NCBI RefSeq assembly: GCF_001907195.1
Contig: NZ_LVWA01000004.1
Coordinates: 620,001-684,000, forward strand
Direction: 5' to 3'
Origin: Pontibacter flavimaris
Lineage (GTDB): Bacteria > Bacteroidota > Bacteroidia > Cytophagales > Hymenobacteraceae
Length of the DNA stretch: 64,000 bases
The translations under genes were made by a program, and so were the position numbers. The notes beneath the pieces are model-generated. The model saw nothing but the letters and a program-made list of their open reading frames with translations, ran no database searches and was not told the origin of the DNA. Positions 16,941 to 24,944 of this stretch are shown here, piece after piece (the stretch's first letter is position 1; every line of letters begins with the position of its first letter).

Positions 16941-17741
16941 ATGAGAAAGCAACACATACTAGTAGACAAAGCCCGCAGAGTCGCTGGCTGGTTGCTTAGG
17001 CGGCCGGTGGTGGTGCGCCTGCGGCAGCGCTTCCCCCAGACTACCTCCTTTATAGCCAACCGCCTGCACACCGGCCGTTTCGTAGGCCTGCCGCTAACGC
17101 TGATCATCCTGACCGCCCTACTGAACATGATGCTGCTCTCCAACCTGGCCGAAAGCGTGGTGGAGGCGGAGTGGGTGGTGCAGGTAGATAAGAAGTTCAA
17201 TATCCTGCTGTACGGCATCCGCTCTGAGGGGCTCAGCCAGGCCCTTTATACCGTAACCTGGCTCGGCGACCGGCAGGCTGTGTTCGTGCTGGGCGGCCTG
17301 GCTACCGCCGTGCTCCTGTTTCGACGGCAGTGGTTTTCCATTGTGGCCTATTGGCTGGCCATGGGGGGCGTGGGGCTGTCGGTCAGGTTCGGCAAAACCA
17401 TCATCAGCCGCGCCCGCCCGCAACAGGATATGGCCTATTACCTGGTGGACCACTTCTCTTTTCCGAGCGGGCACGCTACCACCTCCCTGGTATTGATCGG
17501 GATGCTGGCTTACCTGCTCTACCGCCACCTGCAGGCTGCCTGGCAACGGCGCCTGGTCGTAGCGCTGGCGCTGCTGCTGATCGGCCTGGTAGGGTTTAGC
17601 CGCATGTACCTGGGGGTGCATTACCTGTCGGATGTGGTGGCGGGTTACCTGTTGGGTATTTTGTGGCTGCTGGTAGGTATTAGTCTGGTGGAGGTACTGG
17701 AATACAACAGAAGGCGCCATGACAACCTGCCTCTTCCCTGA
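16941..17741 (+). CDS. PAP2 superfamily phosphatase
   Basis: A 266-residue integral membrane protein. All three phosphatase motifs are visible: KTIISRARP (C1), SFPSGHATTS (C2) and SRMYLGVHYLSDV (C3), placing the active-site His residues and Arg in the usual order. Six helices are predicted. The N-terminal 60 residues are basic (KARRVAGWLLRRPVVVRLRQR) and cytosolic. PAP2 enzymes dephosphorylate lipid phosphates such as phosphatidic acid or undecaprenyl pyrophosphate; this one could be either. The next gene is a phospholipase C-like protein whose start lies about 40 bp downstream, so the two may act together on phospholipids. Confidence 0.9.
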   Translation: MRKQHILVDKARRVAGWLLRRPVVVRLRQRFPQTTSFIANRLHTGRFVGLPLTLIILTALLNMMLLSNLAESVVEAEWVVQVDKKFNILLYGIRSEGLSQALYTVTWLGDRQAVFVLGGLATAVLLFRRQWFSIVAYWLAMGGVGLSVRFGKTIISRARPQQDMAYYLVDHFSFPSGHATTSLVLIGMLAYLLYRHLQAAWQRRLVVALALLLIGLVGFSRMYLGVHYLSDVVAGYLLGILWLLVGISLVEVLEYNRRRHDNLPLP

Positions 17742-17781
17742 GGCGGCACCTTTCGCCCGCTATTCCGTAACAAGGGCAAGT

Positions 17782-19053
17782 ATGAGATGTAAACTATATA
17801 GAAGTATTCTGAGCCTCACGCTGCTCGTTCTCGCCCTCCTGCCAGCCCTGCCTGCCCGGGCGTATGGTGTGCTCACGCACCAGGCGGTGATAGACGCCGC
17901 CTGGGACACCAGCCTGAAGCCCCTACTGCTCCGGCGCTACCCCAACGCCACAGAAGAGGAACTGAAGCAAGCGCACGCCCATGCCTACGGCGGCTCCATT
18001 GTGCAGGACATGGGCTACTATCCCTTTGGCAACGCCTTCTTCACCGACCTTACCCACTATGTGCGCAGCGGCGATTTTGTAGAAAGCCTGCTGCGCCACG
18101 CCGGCACCGTGGAGGAACTTGGCTTTGCCCTGGGGGCCATGGCGCACTTCAACGCTGATATCTACGGGCACCCCATCGGTACAAACAGAGCCGTACCGCT
18201 GGTTTACCCTGAGGTAGGGCAGGAGTATGGCCATGCCGTTACCTATGCCGATGACGCCATCTCGCATATAAAGACAGAATTCGGCTTTGATGTGCTGCAG
18301 GTGGCGCGGGGAAGCTACGCGCCGGAGGCTTACCAAGAGTTCATCGGTTTTGGAGTGGCAAAGGAGCTGCTGGAAAAGGCCTTTCTGGAGACCTATGGGC
18401 TGGAGTTGGGGGAGGTTTTCATTAGTTTGCCGCTGGCCATTGGCAGCTACCGCTATACCATCCGGGGCCTCTTTCCGGAGCTGACGAAGGCGGCCTGGCA
18501 GGCAAAGAAAAGCGAGATTCAGGAGGCGCAGCCAGGGGTAACCCGGCGGCAGTTTACGTACCGCATGAGCCGGGCCGGTTTTCATGAGCAGTGGGGCCGG
18601 GAGTATGAGCGCCCGCACTTCTTTGCCCGCGCCACGGCATGGGTGATGAAGGTGCTGCCCAAACTTGGCCCGCTGCGCCCGCTGGCCTTTGTGCCTCCTA
18701 CCCCCGAAGCCGAGGAACTATACCTGGAGAGCTTTAACGTGACCGTGGATAAGTATAATGCGATGGTAAAGCGACTGGAACAGCGCCCGCCGCAACTGCA
18801 GAACCTGCAGCTCGACACCGGCAAGCCCACCCGCCCCGGCACCTATCCCCTTACCGACGAGACCTATGCCGCGCTGCTGAAGAAGCTGGCCAAAGCCGAG
18901 TTTAAACAAGCTGATGAGGCCTTACAACAGCACCTGCTTTTATACTTTAAGGAGGCCAAGGCTCCTGATGGCAGCGATAGAGAAGCGCTAAAGGAGTGGG
19001 AGAAAACACAGGAGCACCTTATACTGCTGCAGCAGCTGCATGCGGGCAGGTAG
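17782..19053 (+). CDS. Zinc-dependent phospholipase C-like secreted protein
   Basis: I start this at the ATG 17782-17784 (MRCKLYRSILSLTLLVLALL), which gives a proper signal peptide cut near ARA-YG; a longer frame from 17719 overlaps the PAP2 gene. The mature protein (about 395 residues) begins YGVLTHQAVIDAAW, the N-terminal Trp/Tyr-His arrangement of the zinc-dependent phospholipase C/S1-P1 fold. Further His/Asp ligands are AHAYGGSIVQDMGYYPFGN, LTHYV and GAMAHFNADIYGHP. The family cleaves phospholipid headgroups with three zinc ions. The C-terminal 130 residues are a helical extension of unknown role. It follows the PAP2 gene closely. Confidence 0.82.
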   Translation: MRCKLYRSILSLTLLVLALLPALPARAYGVLTHQAVIDAAWDTSLKPLLLRRYPNATEEELKQAHAHAYGGSIVQDMGYYPFGNAFFTDLTHYVRSGDFVESLLRHAGTVEELGFALGAMAHFNADIYGHPIGTNRAVPLVYPEVGQEYGHAVTYADDAISHIKTEFGFDVLQVARGSYAPEAYQEFIGFGVAKELLEKAFLETYGLELGEVFISLPLAIGSYRYTIRGLFPELTKAAWQAKKSEIQEAQPGVTRRQFTYRMSRAGFHEQWGREYERPHFFARATAWVMKVLPKLGPLRPLAFVPPTPEAEELYLESFNVTVDKYNAMVKRLEQRPPQLQNLQLDTGKPTRPGTYPLTDETYAALLKKLAKAEFKQADEALQQHLLLYFKEAKAPDGSDREALKEWEKTQEHLILLQQLHAGR

Positions 19054-19287
19054 GGCCGCTGCATTGCATTGTTCTTGCACTTGTACGGGAATACCGGGTA
19101 ACAGCAGCTGAGGGCCACAAACCACTGAGAGAACGGAGCTGCAAATCAAAAATATGGCGCCAAACGCAACTAAGCTCTGCGTTTAACGATAAATATAGTT
19201 ACGGGCTTTGGTATAGTCACAGAAACAGCAGCTATACCAGCCCGGGAGAAATTGTACCATTTTTAACCAGACATAGAAAGAAAAACA

Positions 19288-19809
19288 ATGGAAACGAACA
19301 AGAATAACACCTCAGCCTCCCAGACACAGGGACAGTCCAATAGAAGCAATATGTCGCCTTCCGGCAGCACGCAGAGCAACTCTAATCAACACCAGGGCAA
19401 CCTCTCTAACCAGCACAGCTCTAATCAGAACCAGAACAGCAGCAGCCAGAACATGCAGGGCCGCAGCAACCAGAAGGCCACCACAGGCCAGGGCGGCATG
19501 AAGGACATACAAGGCAAGCTGACGCAGTTTGGCAGCACAGCCGCCAATAAGTTTAACAGTATGACCACCACGCAGAAAGCCATGGTAGGCGGCGCCGTGC
19601 TGGCATTAGGTGCCGGCTGGATGGCCATGAGCCAGAAAAACAAGAACAAGATAAAGAACCAGATCAGTTCAGCGGCGGGTTCCGCGAAAGATGCGCTGCA
19701 CAACATCAACGCGAAGCAGCAGCAGAACAGACCGGGCAGCTCATCAGGCAATGTGTCTGGTAGCAGTTACAGCTCCGGCACATCGGGAACGAACGCCCGC
19801 GTAAAATAA
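19288..19809 (+). CDS. Low-complexity Ser/Asn/Gln-rich protein
   Basis: This 173-residue protein has three parts. Residues 1-65 are almost only Ser, Asn, Gln, Thr and Gly (NQHSSNQNQNSSSQNMQGRS). Residues 70-118 are ordered, with a hydrophobic segment AMVGGAVLALGAGWMAM that could span or touch the membrane, followed by a Lys cluster. Residues 120-173 are again Ser/Gly-rich. Small proteins of this kind occur in Cytophagales, usually labelled hypothetical; the middle is reminiscent of DUF883/YtxH-type membrane-associated stress proteins. No function is claimed. A terminator follows at 19830-19861. Confidence 0.7.
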   Translation: METNKNNTSASQTQGQSNRSNMSPSGSTQSNSNQHQGNLSNQHSSNQNQNSSSQNMQGRSNQKATTGQGGMKDIQGKLTQFGSTAANKFNSMTTTQKAMVGGAVLALGAGWMAMSQKNKNKIKNQISSAAGSAKDALHNINAKQQQNRPGSSSGNVSGSSYSSGTSGTNARVK

Positions 19810-19829
19810 GCCGGGACAAAGTATAAAGG

Positions 19830-19861
19830 AAAAGCCGGACCATACAGGTCCGGCTTTTTTT
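19830..19861 (+). terminator. Rho-independent terminator
   Basis: The stem AAAAGCCGGACC / GGTCCGGCTTTT is followed by a run of T. It ends the Ser/Asn/Gln-rich gene; the convergent msrA gene ends 24 bp further on. Confidence 0.9.
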
Positions 19862-19884
19862 GGTGCGCTTAAAGTATAAACTGA

Positions 19885-20385
19885 TTAGTGGGTGCGGCAG
19901 CTGGCCTCGCCCCGCTTCATCAGGTACTGCTGGTGGTATTCCTCCGCCCGGTAAAACACATCCGCAGGCGCTATCTCGGTCTGTATCTGGCGCCCGCTGA
20001 ACTCCGGCGACTGCTGCCAGTTCTCCTTGGTAGTCTCGGCCATCAGGCGCTGCTCGTTGTTGCGATAAAATACCACGGAGCGGTACTGCGAGCCCACATC
20101 CGGCCCCTGCCTGTTAAACTGTGTAGGATCGTGGGCGTGCCAGAACACCTGCAGCAGCTGGTCGTACGTTACCTGCTGCGGGTTGAAGCTTACCTGTACC
20201 ACCTCGGCGTGGCCGGTGCGGTCGGAGCAAACATCCTGGTAGGTCGGGTCGGCAACGTGGCCGCCCATGTAGCCTACCTCGGTATTTACCACGCCGGGTG
20301 TGTTGCGGAAGGTTTCCTCTATGCCCCAGAAACAGCCTGCCCCAAACGTGGCGATCTCAAATCCTTTATTTTCTGATGATTCCAT
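19885..20385 (-). CDS. msrA: Peptide-methionine (S)-S-oxide reductase MsrA
   Basis: A 166-residue enzyme that repairs oxidised methionine. The active-site motif GCFWG has its nucleophilic Cys at 18 (FGAGCFWGIEETFR). Other conserved features are GYMGGHVADPTYQDVCSDRTGHAEVVQV, FWHAHDPTQFNRQGPDVGSQYRSV and a C-terminal resolving-Cys region (GEASCRTH). Electrons come from thioredoxin. No signal peptide is present, so it is cytosolic. MsrB is not encoded here. The gene is divergent from the DUF3616 gene, and the 90 bp between them should contain both promoters. Confidence 0.96.
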   Translation of the reverse strand: MESSENKGFEIATFGAGCFWGIEETFRNTPGVVNTEVGYMGGHVADPTYQDVCSDRTGHAEVVQVSFNPQQVTYDQLLQVFWHAHDPTQFNRQGPDVGSQYRSVVFYRNNEQRLMAETTKENWQQSPEFSGRQIQTEIAPADVFYRAEEYHQQYLMKRGEASCRTH

Positions 20386-20475
20386 AGTGTTACAATGCTT
20401 ACTCCCTATCCGGGTGCGTTACCTACAGGTAGGGCAATTCCGTAAAATGCCTTACCCATACTTTAAAACCGTAAA

Positions 20476-21561
20476 ATGAAAGAGAAGGTTATACTTCAGT
20501 TCGATTCAAAACTAAGCCTGAACCCGGAGGGGAAGCACGTACGCGACGGCCTCTCGGCGGCCCTCTGCACCGGCAACAACCTGTGGGTTAGCTGCGATGA
20601 GCGCACCACCATTGAGCGTCTTACCCGCCAGCCCGACGGCTCCTACGCCCGGCACCGGTCTTTTAACCTGGAGGATTACATTGACCTGCCCGCCAAAGGC
20701 GAAAGCGAGATCGACATCGAGGGCATGGGCATTGCCGGCAGCTACCTCTGGATCATGGGCTCGCACAGCCTGAAACGCAGCAAGCCCAAGCGGCACCAAT
20801 CCATCGCGAAGCAAATGAAACGGCTGGCCCGCGTAAAAAGCGACCCCAACCGCTACCTGCTGGCGCGCATCCCCATACTTCAGGACAAGGAAACCGGGGA
20901 TTATACCTTGCACAAGGAGGCGGATGACCCTGATGAACCCGGCCATACGCTGCGGGCGGCACAACTGCACGGCGATACCCAGAGCAGTATCCTGACCGAA
21001 GTGCTGGCCCGCGACGAGCACATTGCGCCCTTTATGAACATCCCCGGCAAGGATAACGGCTTTGACGTGGAGGGGCTGGCGATACACGGCAAGCGCATTT
21101 TCATAGGGCTGCGCGGGCCGGTGCTGCGCGGCTGGGCCATAGTGCTGGAGGTGGAGGCCGAGGAAGACGAGGAGGGCGAGCTGCACCTGAAAAAGCTGGA
21201 GAACGGCAAGCCCTACAAAAAGCACTTCCTCAACCTGCGCGGTAAGGGCATCCGCGAGCTCCGCTTCTTTGGCGAAGATTTATACTTGCTGGCCGGCCCC
21301 ACCATGGACCTGGACGGGGTGATCGCCATTTACCGCTGGCCCAATGCGGTGGGGGAGCCCGAGCAGATGGTGCACCATAACGAGCTGGACCGGCTGCGCG
21401 AGGTGCCGCACGGCACCGGCAAGGACACGAGCAAAGACAAAGCCGAGGGCCTGGCCTTGCTGGACGAGCACCACGTGCTGGTGGTGTTCGACAGCCCGAT
21501 GGACGAGCGCAAGCAGGGAGAGCACGCCGTGTGGGCCGATGTGCTGCGTGTGGCGGAGTAA
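20476..21561 (+). CDS. DUF3616 domain protein
   Basis: A 361-residue soluble protein predicted to be a beta-propeller-like fold. Recognisable DUF3616 segments are GLSAALCTGNNLWVSCDERTT, ESEIDIEGMGIAGSYLWIMGSHSLKR, GFDVEGLAIHGKRIFIGLRGPVLRGWA and KAEGLALLDEHHVLVVFDSP, each corresponding to a blade. The family is uncharacterised. There is no signal peptide. It is followed about 75 bp downstream by a small Gly-rich membrane protein gene on the same strand, which may be co-transcribed. Confidence 0.8.
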   Translation: MKEKVILQFDSKLSLNPEGKHVRDGLSAALCTGNNLWVSCDERTTIERLTRQPDGSYARHRSFNLEDYIDLPAKGESEIDIEGMGIAGSYLWIMGSHSLKRSKPKRHQSIAKQMKRLARVKSDPNRYLLARIPILQDKETGDYTLHKEADDPDEPGHTLRAAQLHGDTQSSILTEVLARDEHIAPFMNIPGKDNGFDVEGLAIHGKRIFIGLRGPVLRGWAIVLEVEAEEDEEGELHLKKLENGKPYKKHFLNLRGKGIRELRFFGEDLYLLAGPTMDLDGVIAIYRWPNAVGEPEQMVHHNELDRLREVPHGTGKDTSKDKAEGLALLDEHHVLVVFDSPMDERKQGEHAVWADVLRVAE

Positions 21562-21635
21562 GTGTAACCTTAACCGGACAAACGGCCTATACTTGTTAAA
21601 ACAGCCTGGTGCTGCAAACCTAAACGAATAAAACT

Positions 21636-22094
21636 ATGAACAACGCTATAAAAGCAATGGCCGGAGGCCTGGCCGGTGCCTGCGTGCTTACGCTGGTGCA
21701 CGAAACGGTGCGCCGCCTCGTGCCTGATGCCCCACGCATGGATGTGCTGGGCATGCGCGCCATCTCCAAACTGATGAAAATGGCTGGCGAGGAGCCGCCG
21801 CAGGATAAGGAGGAGCTGCATACCATGTCGCTGGTGGGGGATATTTTCTCCAACTCGGTTTACTATAGCCTGGCCGGAACAGGCAGGGACGCCTGGTGGC
21901 GCGGAGCCATACTTGGCGCTGCCGCCGGGGCGGGCGCGGTGCTGTTGCCGGGGCCGCTGGGCCTGGGCGAGGAGCCAAGCAACCGCACTCCCAAAACGCA
22001 GGCCATGACCATTGGCTACTACCTGCTGGGGGGCATGGTGGCGGCGGCCGTGGGTTACGCCCTCAGCGGCGACGAAGAGGCGGAGGAAGTATAA
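21636..22094 (+). CDS. Small Gly/Ala-rich membrane protein, unknown function
   Basis: A 152-residue protein with an N-terminal hydrophobic stretch (MAGGLAGACVLTLVHE), a central polar helix with conserved-looking AISKLMKMAGE, and two Gly/Ala-rich helices (GAILGAAAGAGAVLLPGPLG and IGYYLLGGMVAAAVGYAL). I recognise no family. Its stop codon is read from the motif GGAAGTATAA, so the protein ends EEV at an AAGTATA copy, as in two other genes here. A shared hairpin terminator lies at 22113-22150. Confidence 0.65.
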   Translation: MNNAIKAMAGGLAGACVLTLVHETVRRLVPDAPRMDVLGMRAISKLMKMAGEEPPQDKEELHTMSLVGDIFSNSVYYSLAGTGRDAWWRGAILGAAAGAGAVLLPGPLGLGEEPSNRTPKTQAMTIGYYLLGGMVAAAVGYALSGDEEAEEV

Positions 22095-22112
22095 ACTATA
22101 TCAGACTTAAAA

Positions 22113-22150
22113 CAGGAAAGGCAGGCACTTCAAAGCGCCTGCCTTTCCTG
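22113..22150. terminator. Bidirectional terminator between convergent genes
   Basis: A perfect 14-bp stem CAGGAAAGGCAGGC / GCCTGCCTTTCCTG (22113-22126 with 22137-22150) lies between the ends of the genes at 21636-22094 (+) and 22172-22435 (-). Confidence 0.85.
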
Positions 22151-22171
22151 CTTATAAAGTATAAACAGCTT

Positions 22172-22435
22172 TTAATTTCCGCTTGTTGTGGTGCCTCCCG
22201 TGGTACCGGAGGTTGTTCCGCCTGTGGTGCCCATGTTGGTGGAATCACCCATCGTGTCGTTCATGGTGGTGTCGTCCATCATAGTGTCGTCGTCCATCAT
22301 GCCATCATCCATGTTCTCTGGCTCGGTGGTGTTGGTGTCGGTTTCTACGCCGGTGGTGTTTTCGGTGCTGCAGCCTGATAAGGCCGTGGCAGCGAGCAGC
22401 GAGCCGGCAAATAAAAATGCATATGTTCGTTTCAT
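22172..22435 (-). CDS. Short Thr/Met/Asp-rich lipoprotein
   Basis: An 87-residue protein with a lipoprotein signal (ALSGC, Cys 22). The mature 66 residues are low complexity: first NTTGVETDTNTTEPENMDD, then MMDDDTMMDDTTMNDTMGD, then GTTGGTTSGTTGGTTTSGN. Acidic and Met-rich repeats could bind metal ions, but nothing proves it. It resembles the Thr/Gly-repeat lipoprotein at 24133-24576, which has the same signal and a similar tail; the HTTM gene lies between the two. They may be paralogues with an extended surface tail. Confidence 0.7.
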   Translation of the reverse strand: MKRTYAFLFAGSLLAATALSGCSTENTTGVETDTNTTEPENMDDGMMDDDTMMDDTTMNDTMGDSTNMGTTGGTTSGTTGGTTTSGN

Positions 22436-22527
22436 AGCTTATAGTTTAAGTTAAGTATCAGTAATGAAATATCTTTTACGTGATTCCCCCAAAAGGGATA
22501 ATGCCTATACCTGCCCCGGGTTTATAC

Positions 22528-24048
22528 TTACTCCGGTTGGTTGGCGCAGCTGCACAGCACCTCGCGGGTGGGCACGGCCAATTGGTAGTCGGGCAGCGAG
22601 GGTTCTTTCATGTAAATAACCTCCAGTTGCCGGATAGGTTGCTGCGGGTGGGCCTCGTTCCAGCGGCGCACCAGGTAATTGCAGTAGTAGGGCCGCATGT
22701 AGGCGTTGTGGATGAACAGGTAATTCTCGGAGTACTTGCGCCAGCGGTCGTTCTTGAACAGCGACACCACCGAGGCCGGCTTGCTGTAGTCTACCTCCTT
22801 GCCCTCCTGATTCAGGTCTATGTTGATGCCGTTGTTGGTGTATCCCTCCAGCACATACCAGCCGTCATCCTTAAACACCGTAGGCGAAAACATGCCCCAG
22901 TGCTGGTCGAGGCGCAATAAGTAGCCCAGCCAGCGGCTGCTGTCCGGTAGCTTGTGGATGGGCAGTTGCGTGGTGCTCAGGTTCCACCAGATGCAGTAAA
23001 ACAGCGCCACCGCCACAAAGCCGCTGCGCACCGGCGAGAGCAGGTGCTGCGGGAAGAACGGCCTGCGCCAGTTTACCTGCACGTTTATACTTACCGGGCT
23101 GCTAAGTTTGCTGAAAATGTTCCTGAACTGCCCCATCCCGGGCCTCCGGAATGACCCCAGCACGCGCCTGTCGAGCCAATCCATGGCGAAGGAGGGCAGC
23201 AGCCCGGCCACAGAGGCGATGTTGATGAGGTAGAAAAGGCCCACAAACAGCGTGAGGCTGATGCCGATATGGAATCCGACCAGTACCAGCACCACCACCA
23301 TCCGGAAGAACCTGGTGTACCAGGGGATGAGCAGCAGGAAAGGCAGCAGCAGTTCGGTGTACCAGGCGGCCAGGGTAAGTATGCGCAGCAGCTCCGGGTA
23401 GGGATAGATAAGGCGCCCCACCGGCATCAGGATCTGGTCGAGGCTGAGGGCATAGTACAGGGCGGTGCCGTCGGTGTGCCACTCGGGCGAGTTCTTGAGC
23501 AGCGCGGTGCAGAAGTAGACCAGCCCCACCTGCAGGATGTAGGCCATGGTGGCCGCACTGAAGTAGGTGGTTTGCTGCGGTAGAACGCCGTGTTTCCGGG
23601 CCTGCACGGCATCGGCAGCATAAAACCGGCCCCAAGGCAGGAAGATACCCCAGAACAGCAGCATCCGGAGCAGGTCGTCTCCTCCCTGCTCTATAAGCGG
23701 GTTGCGGTTCTGCAGCGAGAGCAGCAGCAGCCAGGTAGCCACCGTGGAGAGGCGCGTTTTGTAGCCCAGCAGCAGGCAGCAGGCAAAGCCGGCGGCAAGT
23801 ATAAACAGCGCCAGCTGGAACTGCCAGAGCCCGCTGAGCGCGTGCAGCGAGAAGAACTGCGGCAGCCACAGGTGCTGGTGCAGCACGTGCAGCGGCAGCA
23901 CCCCCATGTTGGAATAGTGCGCCTCCAGGTCGGTGGCCCGGATGGCCAGGTCCAGCAGCACGATGCCTGCCAACCATATCCGCATCAGGGCCAGGGCCCG
24001 CAGGTCTACGGTAAACACTTTGCGCAGGTATAGCTCCAGGTACTTCAT
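22528..24048 (-). CDS. HTTM domain membrane protein (vitamin K-dependent gamma-carboxylase-like)
   Basis: At 506 residues this protein begins MKYLELYLRKVFTVDLRALALMRIWLAGIVLLDLAIRATDLEAHYSNMGVLP, the classic N-terminus of bacterial HTTM (horizontally transferred transmembrane) proteins. These are homologous to the membrane part of vertebrate gamma-glutamyl carboxylase. Eight or so helices span 20-330, with LLLLSLQNRNPLIEQGGDDLLRMLLFW as a family signature. The C-terminal 120 residues are soluble and exported. The bacterial function is unproven. It lies between two Thr-rich lipoprotein genes on the same strand with 92 and 84 bp gaps, so a three-gene unit is possible. Confidence 0.85.
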   Translation of the reverse strand: MKYLELYLRKVFTVDLRALALMRIWLAGIVLLDLAIRATDLEAHYSNMGVLPLHVLHQHLWLPQFFSLHALSGLWQFQLALFILAAGFACCLLLGYKTRLSTVATWLLLLSLQNRNPLIEQGGDDLLRMLLFWGIFLPWGRFYAADAVQARKHGVLPQQTTYFSAATMAYILQVGLVYFCTALLKNSPEWHTDGTALYYALSLDQILMPVGRLIYPYPELLRILTLAAWYTELLLPFLLLIPWYTRFFRMVVVLVLVGFHIGISLTLFVGLFYLINIASVAGLLPSFAMDWLDRRVLGSFRRPGMGQFRNIFSKLSSPVSINVQVNWRRPFFPQHLLSPVRSGFVAVALFYCIWWNLSTTQLPIHKLPDSSRWLGYLLRLDQHWGMFSPTVFKDDGWYVLEGYTNNGINIDLNQEGKEVDYSKPASVVSLFKNDRWRKYSENYLFIHNAYMRPYYCNYLVRRWNEAHPQQPIRQLEVIYMKEPSLPDYQLAVPTREVLCSCANQPE

Positions 24049-24072
24049 CGGCTACAGGTTACTCGTAAAAGC

Positions 24073-24106
24073 AGAAAGGCAAATACCTGGTGGTGTCTGC
24101 CTTTCT
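24073..24106 (-). terminator. Weak hairpin between the Thr-Gly lipoprotein and HTTM genes
   Basis: The 9-bp stem AGAAAGGCA / TGCCTTTCT (24073-24081 with 24098-24106) is followed on the minus strand by CTGCTTTTACG. It may reduce read-through from the lipoprotein gene into the HTTM gene. Confidence 0.5.
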
Positions 24107-24132
24107 TGTTATCGGATTAAGGTTACCTATGG

Positions 24133-24576
24133 TTACATGGTTGTGGTGCCTGTTGTAGTACCGGTGGTGGTGCCGGTAGTCGTGCCAGTCGTAGTACCAG
24201 TAGTCGTTCCTGTCGTGGTGCCAGTGGTAGTTCCGGTTGTGGTACCGGTGGTCATGCCAGTCGTAGTACCTGTCGTTGTGGTACCGGTAGTGGTTCCAGT
24301 GGTAGTACCAGTAGTTGTGCCGGTGGTGGTTCCAGTGGTTGTGCCGGTCGTCATGCCAGTGGTTGTGCCAGTCGTCGTAGTTCCCGTAGTTGTTCCTGTC
24401 GTCGTTCCTGTTGTCGTGCCGGTGGTACTCGTGGTGGTGCCGGTCGTCGTGCCATAATCTTCCTCCGTTGTATCCATTCCCTCGCTGTCGGTGGTGCTGT
24501 CAGAAGTCGTGCAGCCGAAAGTAAAGGCAGTTATGGCAAAGGCTGTGGCGCAGAAGGTTATCAAGTTCTTTTTCAT
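24133..24576 (-). CDS. Lipoprotein with a long TTTG-repeat tail
   Basis: A 147-residue lipoprotein (TFGC, Cys 22). After a short acidic linker (SDSTTDSEGMDTTEEDYG), about 105 residues consist almost only of the 4-residue unit Thr-Thr-Thr-Gly, with occasional TTG, STT or MTT variants. The DNA units (12 bp) differ at many third positions (ACC, ACT, ACA, ACG and GGC, GGT), so the protein repeat is kept while the DNA has diverged. Such a tail would be extended and could be O-glycosylated: some Bacteroidota use a D-S/T-A/L/I/V/M/T motif, which is scarce in this tail. Function unknown. Confidence 0.75.
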   Translation of the reverse strand: MKKNLITFCATAFAITAFTFGCTTSDSTTDSEGMDTTEEDYGTTTGTTTSTTGTTTGTTTGTTTGTTTTGTTTGMTTGTTTGTTTGTTTGTTTGTTTGTTTTGTTTGMTTGTTTGTTTGTTTGTTTGTTTGTTTGTTTGTTTGTTTM

Positions 24577-24944
24577 AGTATTAAGTGTTTGTTTTTATAT
24601 GTTGGTTTAACTTAATGTTGATTCTACGAGCTATCGCATAAAAAGTATAAATATTGTACATGGTTTGATATCATACTTCCTTATAAAATAGGCTTTTATA
24701 GCGGGGCGATGCCTGCAAAGTACCACTGCAGGGGCACTGGGGCGGTTGGGTTGCAGGCTTCTGAACGCAGTTTCAGGGCCCGATGCCTCTCTGAATCCTA
24801 CCAGGAGAGGGCAGGCAAACAGGCCGCAAGTATAAACCCGGCGCAAGTATAAAATAGGATTGCTGCCTGGCCGGTAAGGCTGTTGCTGGTAAACTTTTGC
24901 GCATCCGGGTGGTTAAGGAGAAACATACTTAAGAAGATATAAAA
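24577..24944. other. Intergenic spacer, no gene seen
   Basis: The 368 bp between the Thr-Gly lipoprotein start and the DsbA-like gene hold both divergent promoters and several AAGTATAAA copies (around 24640, 24830 and 24845). I find no reading frame, RNA gene or clear promoter box. Confidence 0.6.

Noticed and set aside
24150..24450. Regular 12-bp repeats suggesting a CRISPR or minisatellite
   Set aside because: There are no spacers of fixed length and the units vary at third codon positions. It is the coding DNA of the Thr-Thr-Thr-Gly tail.
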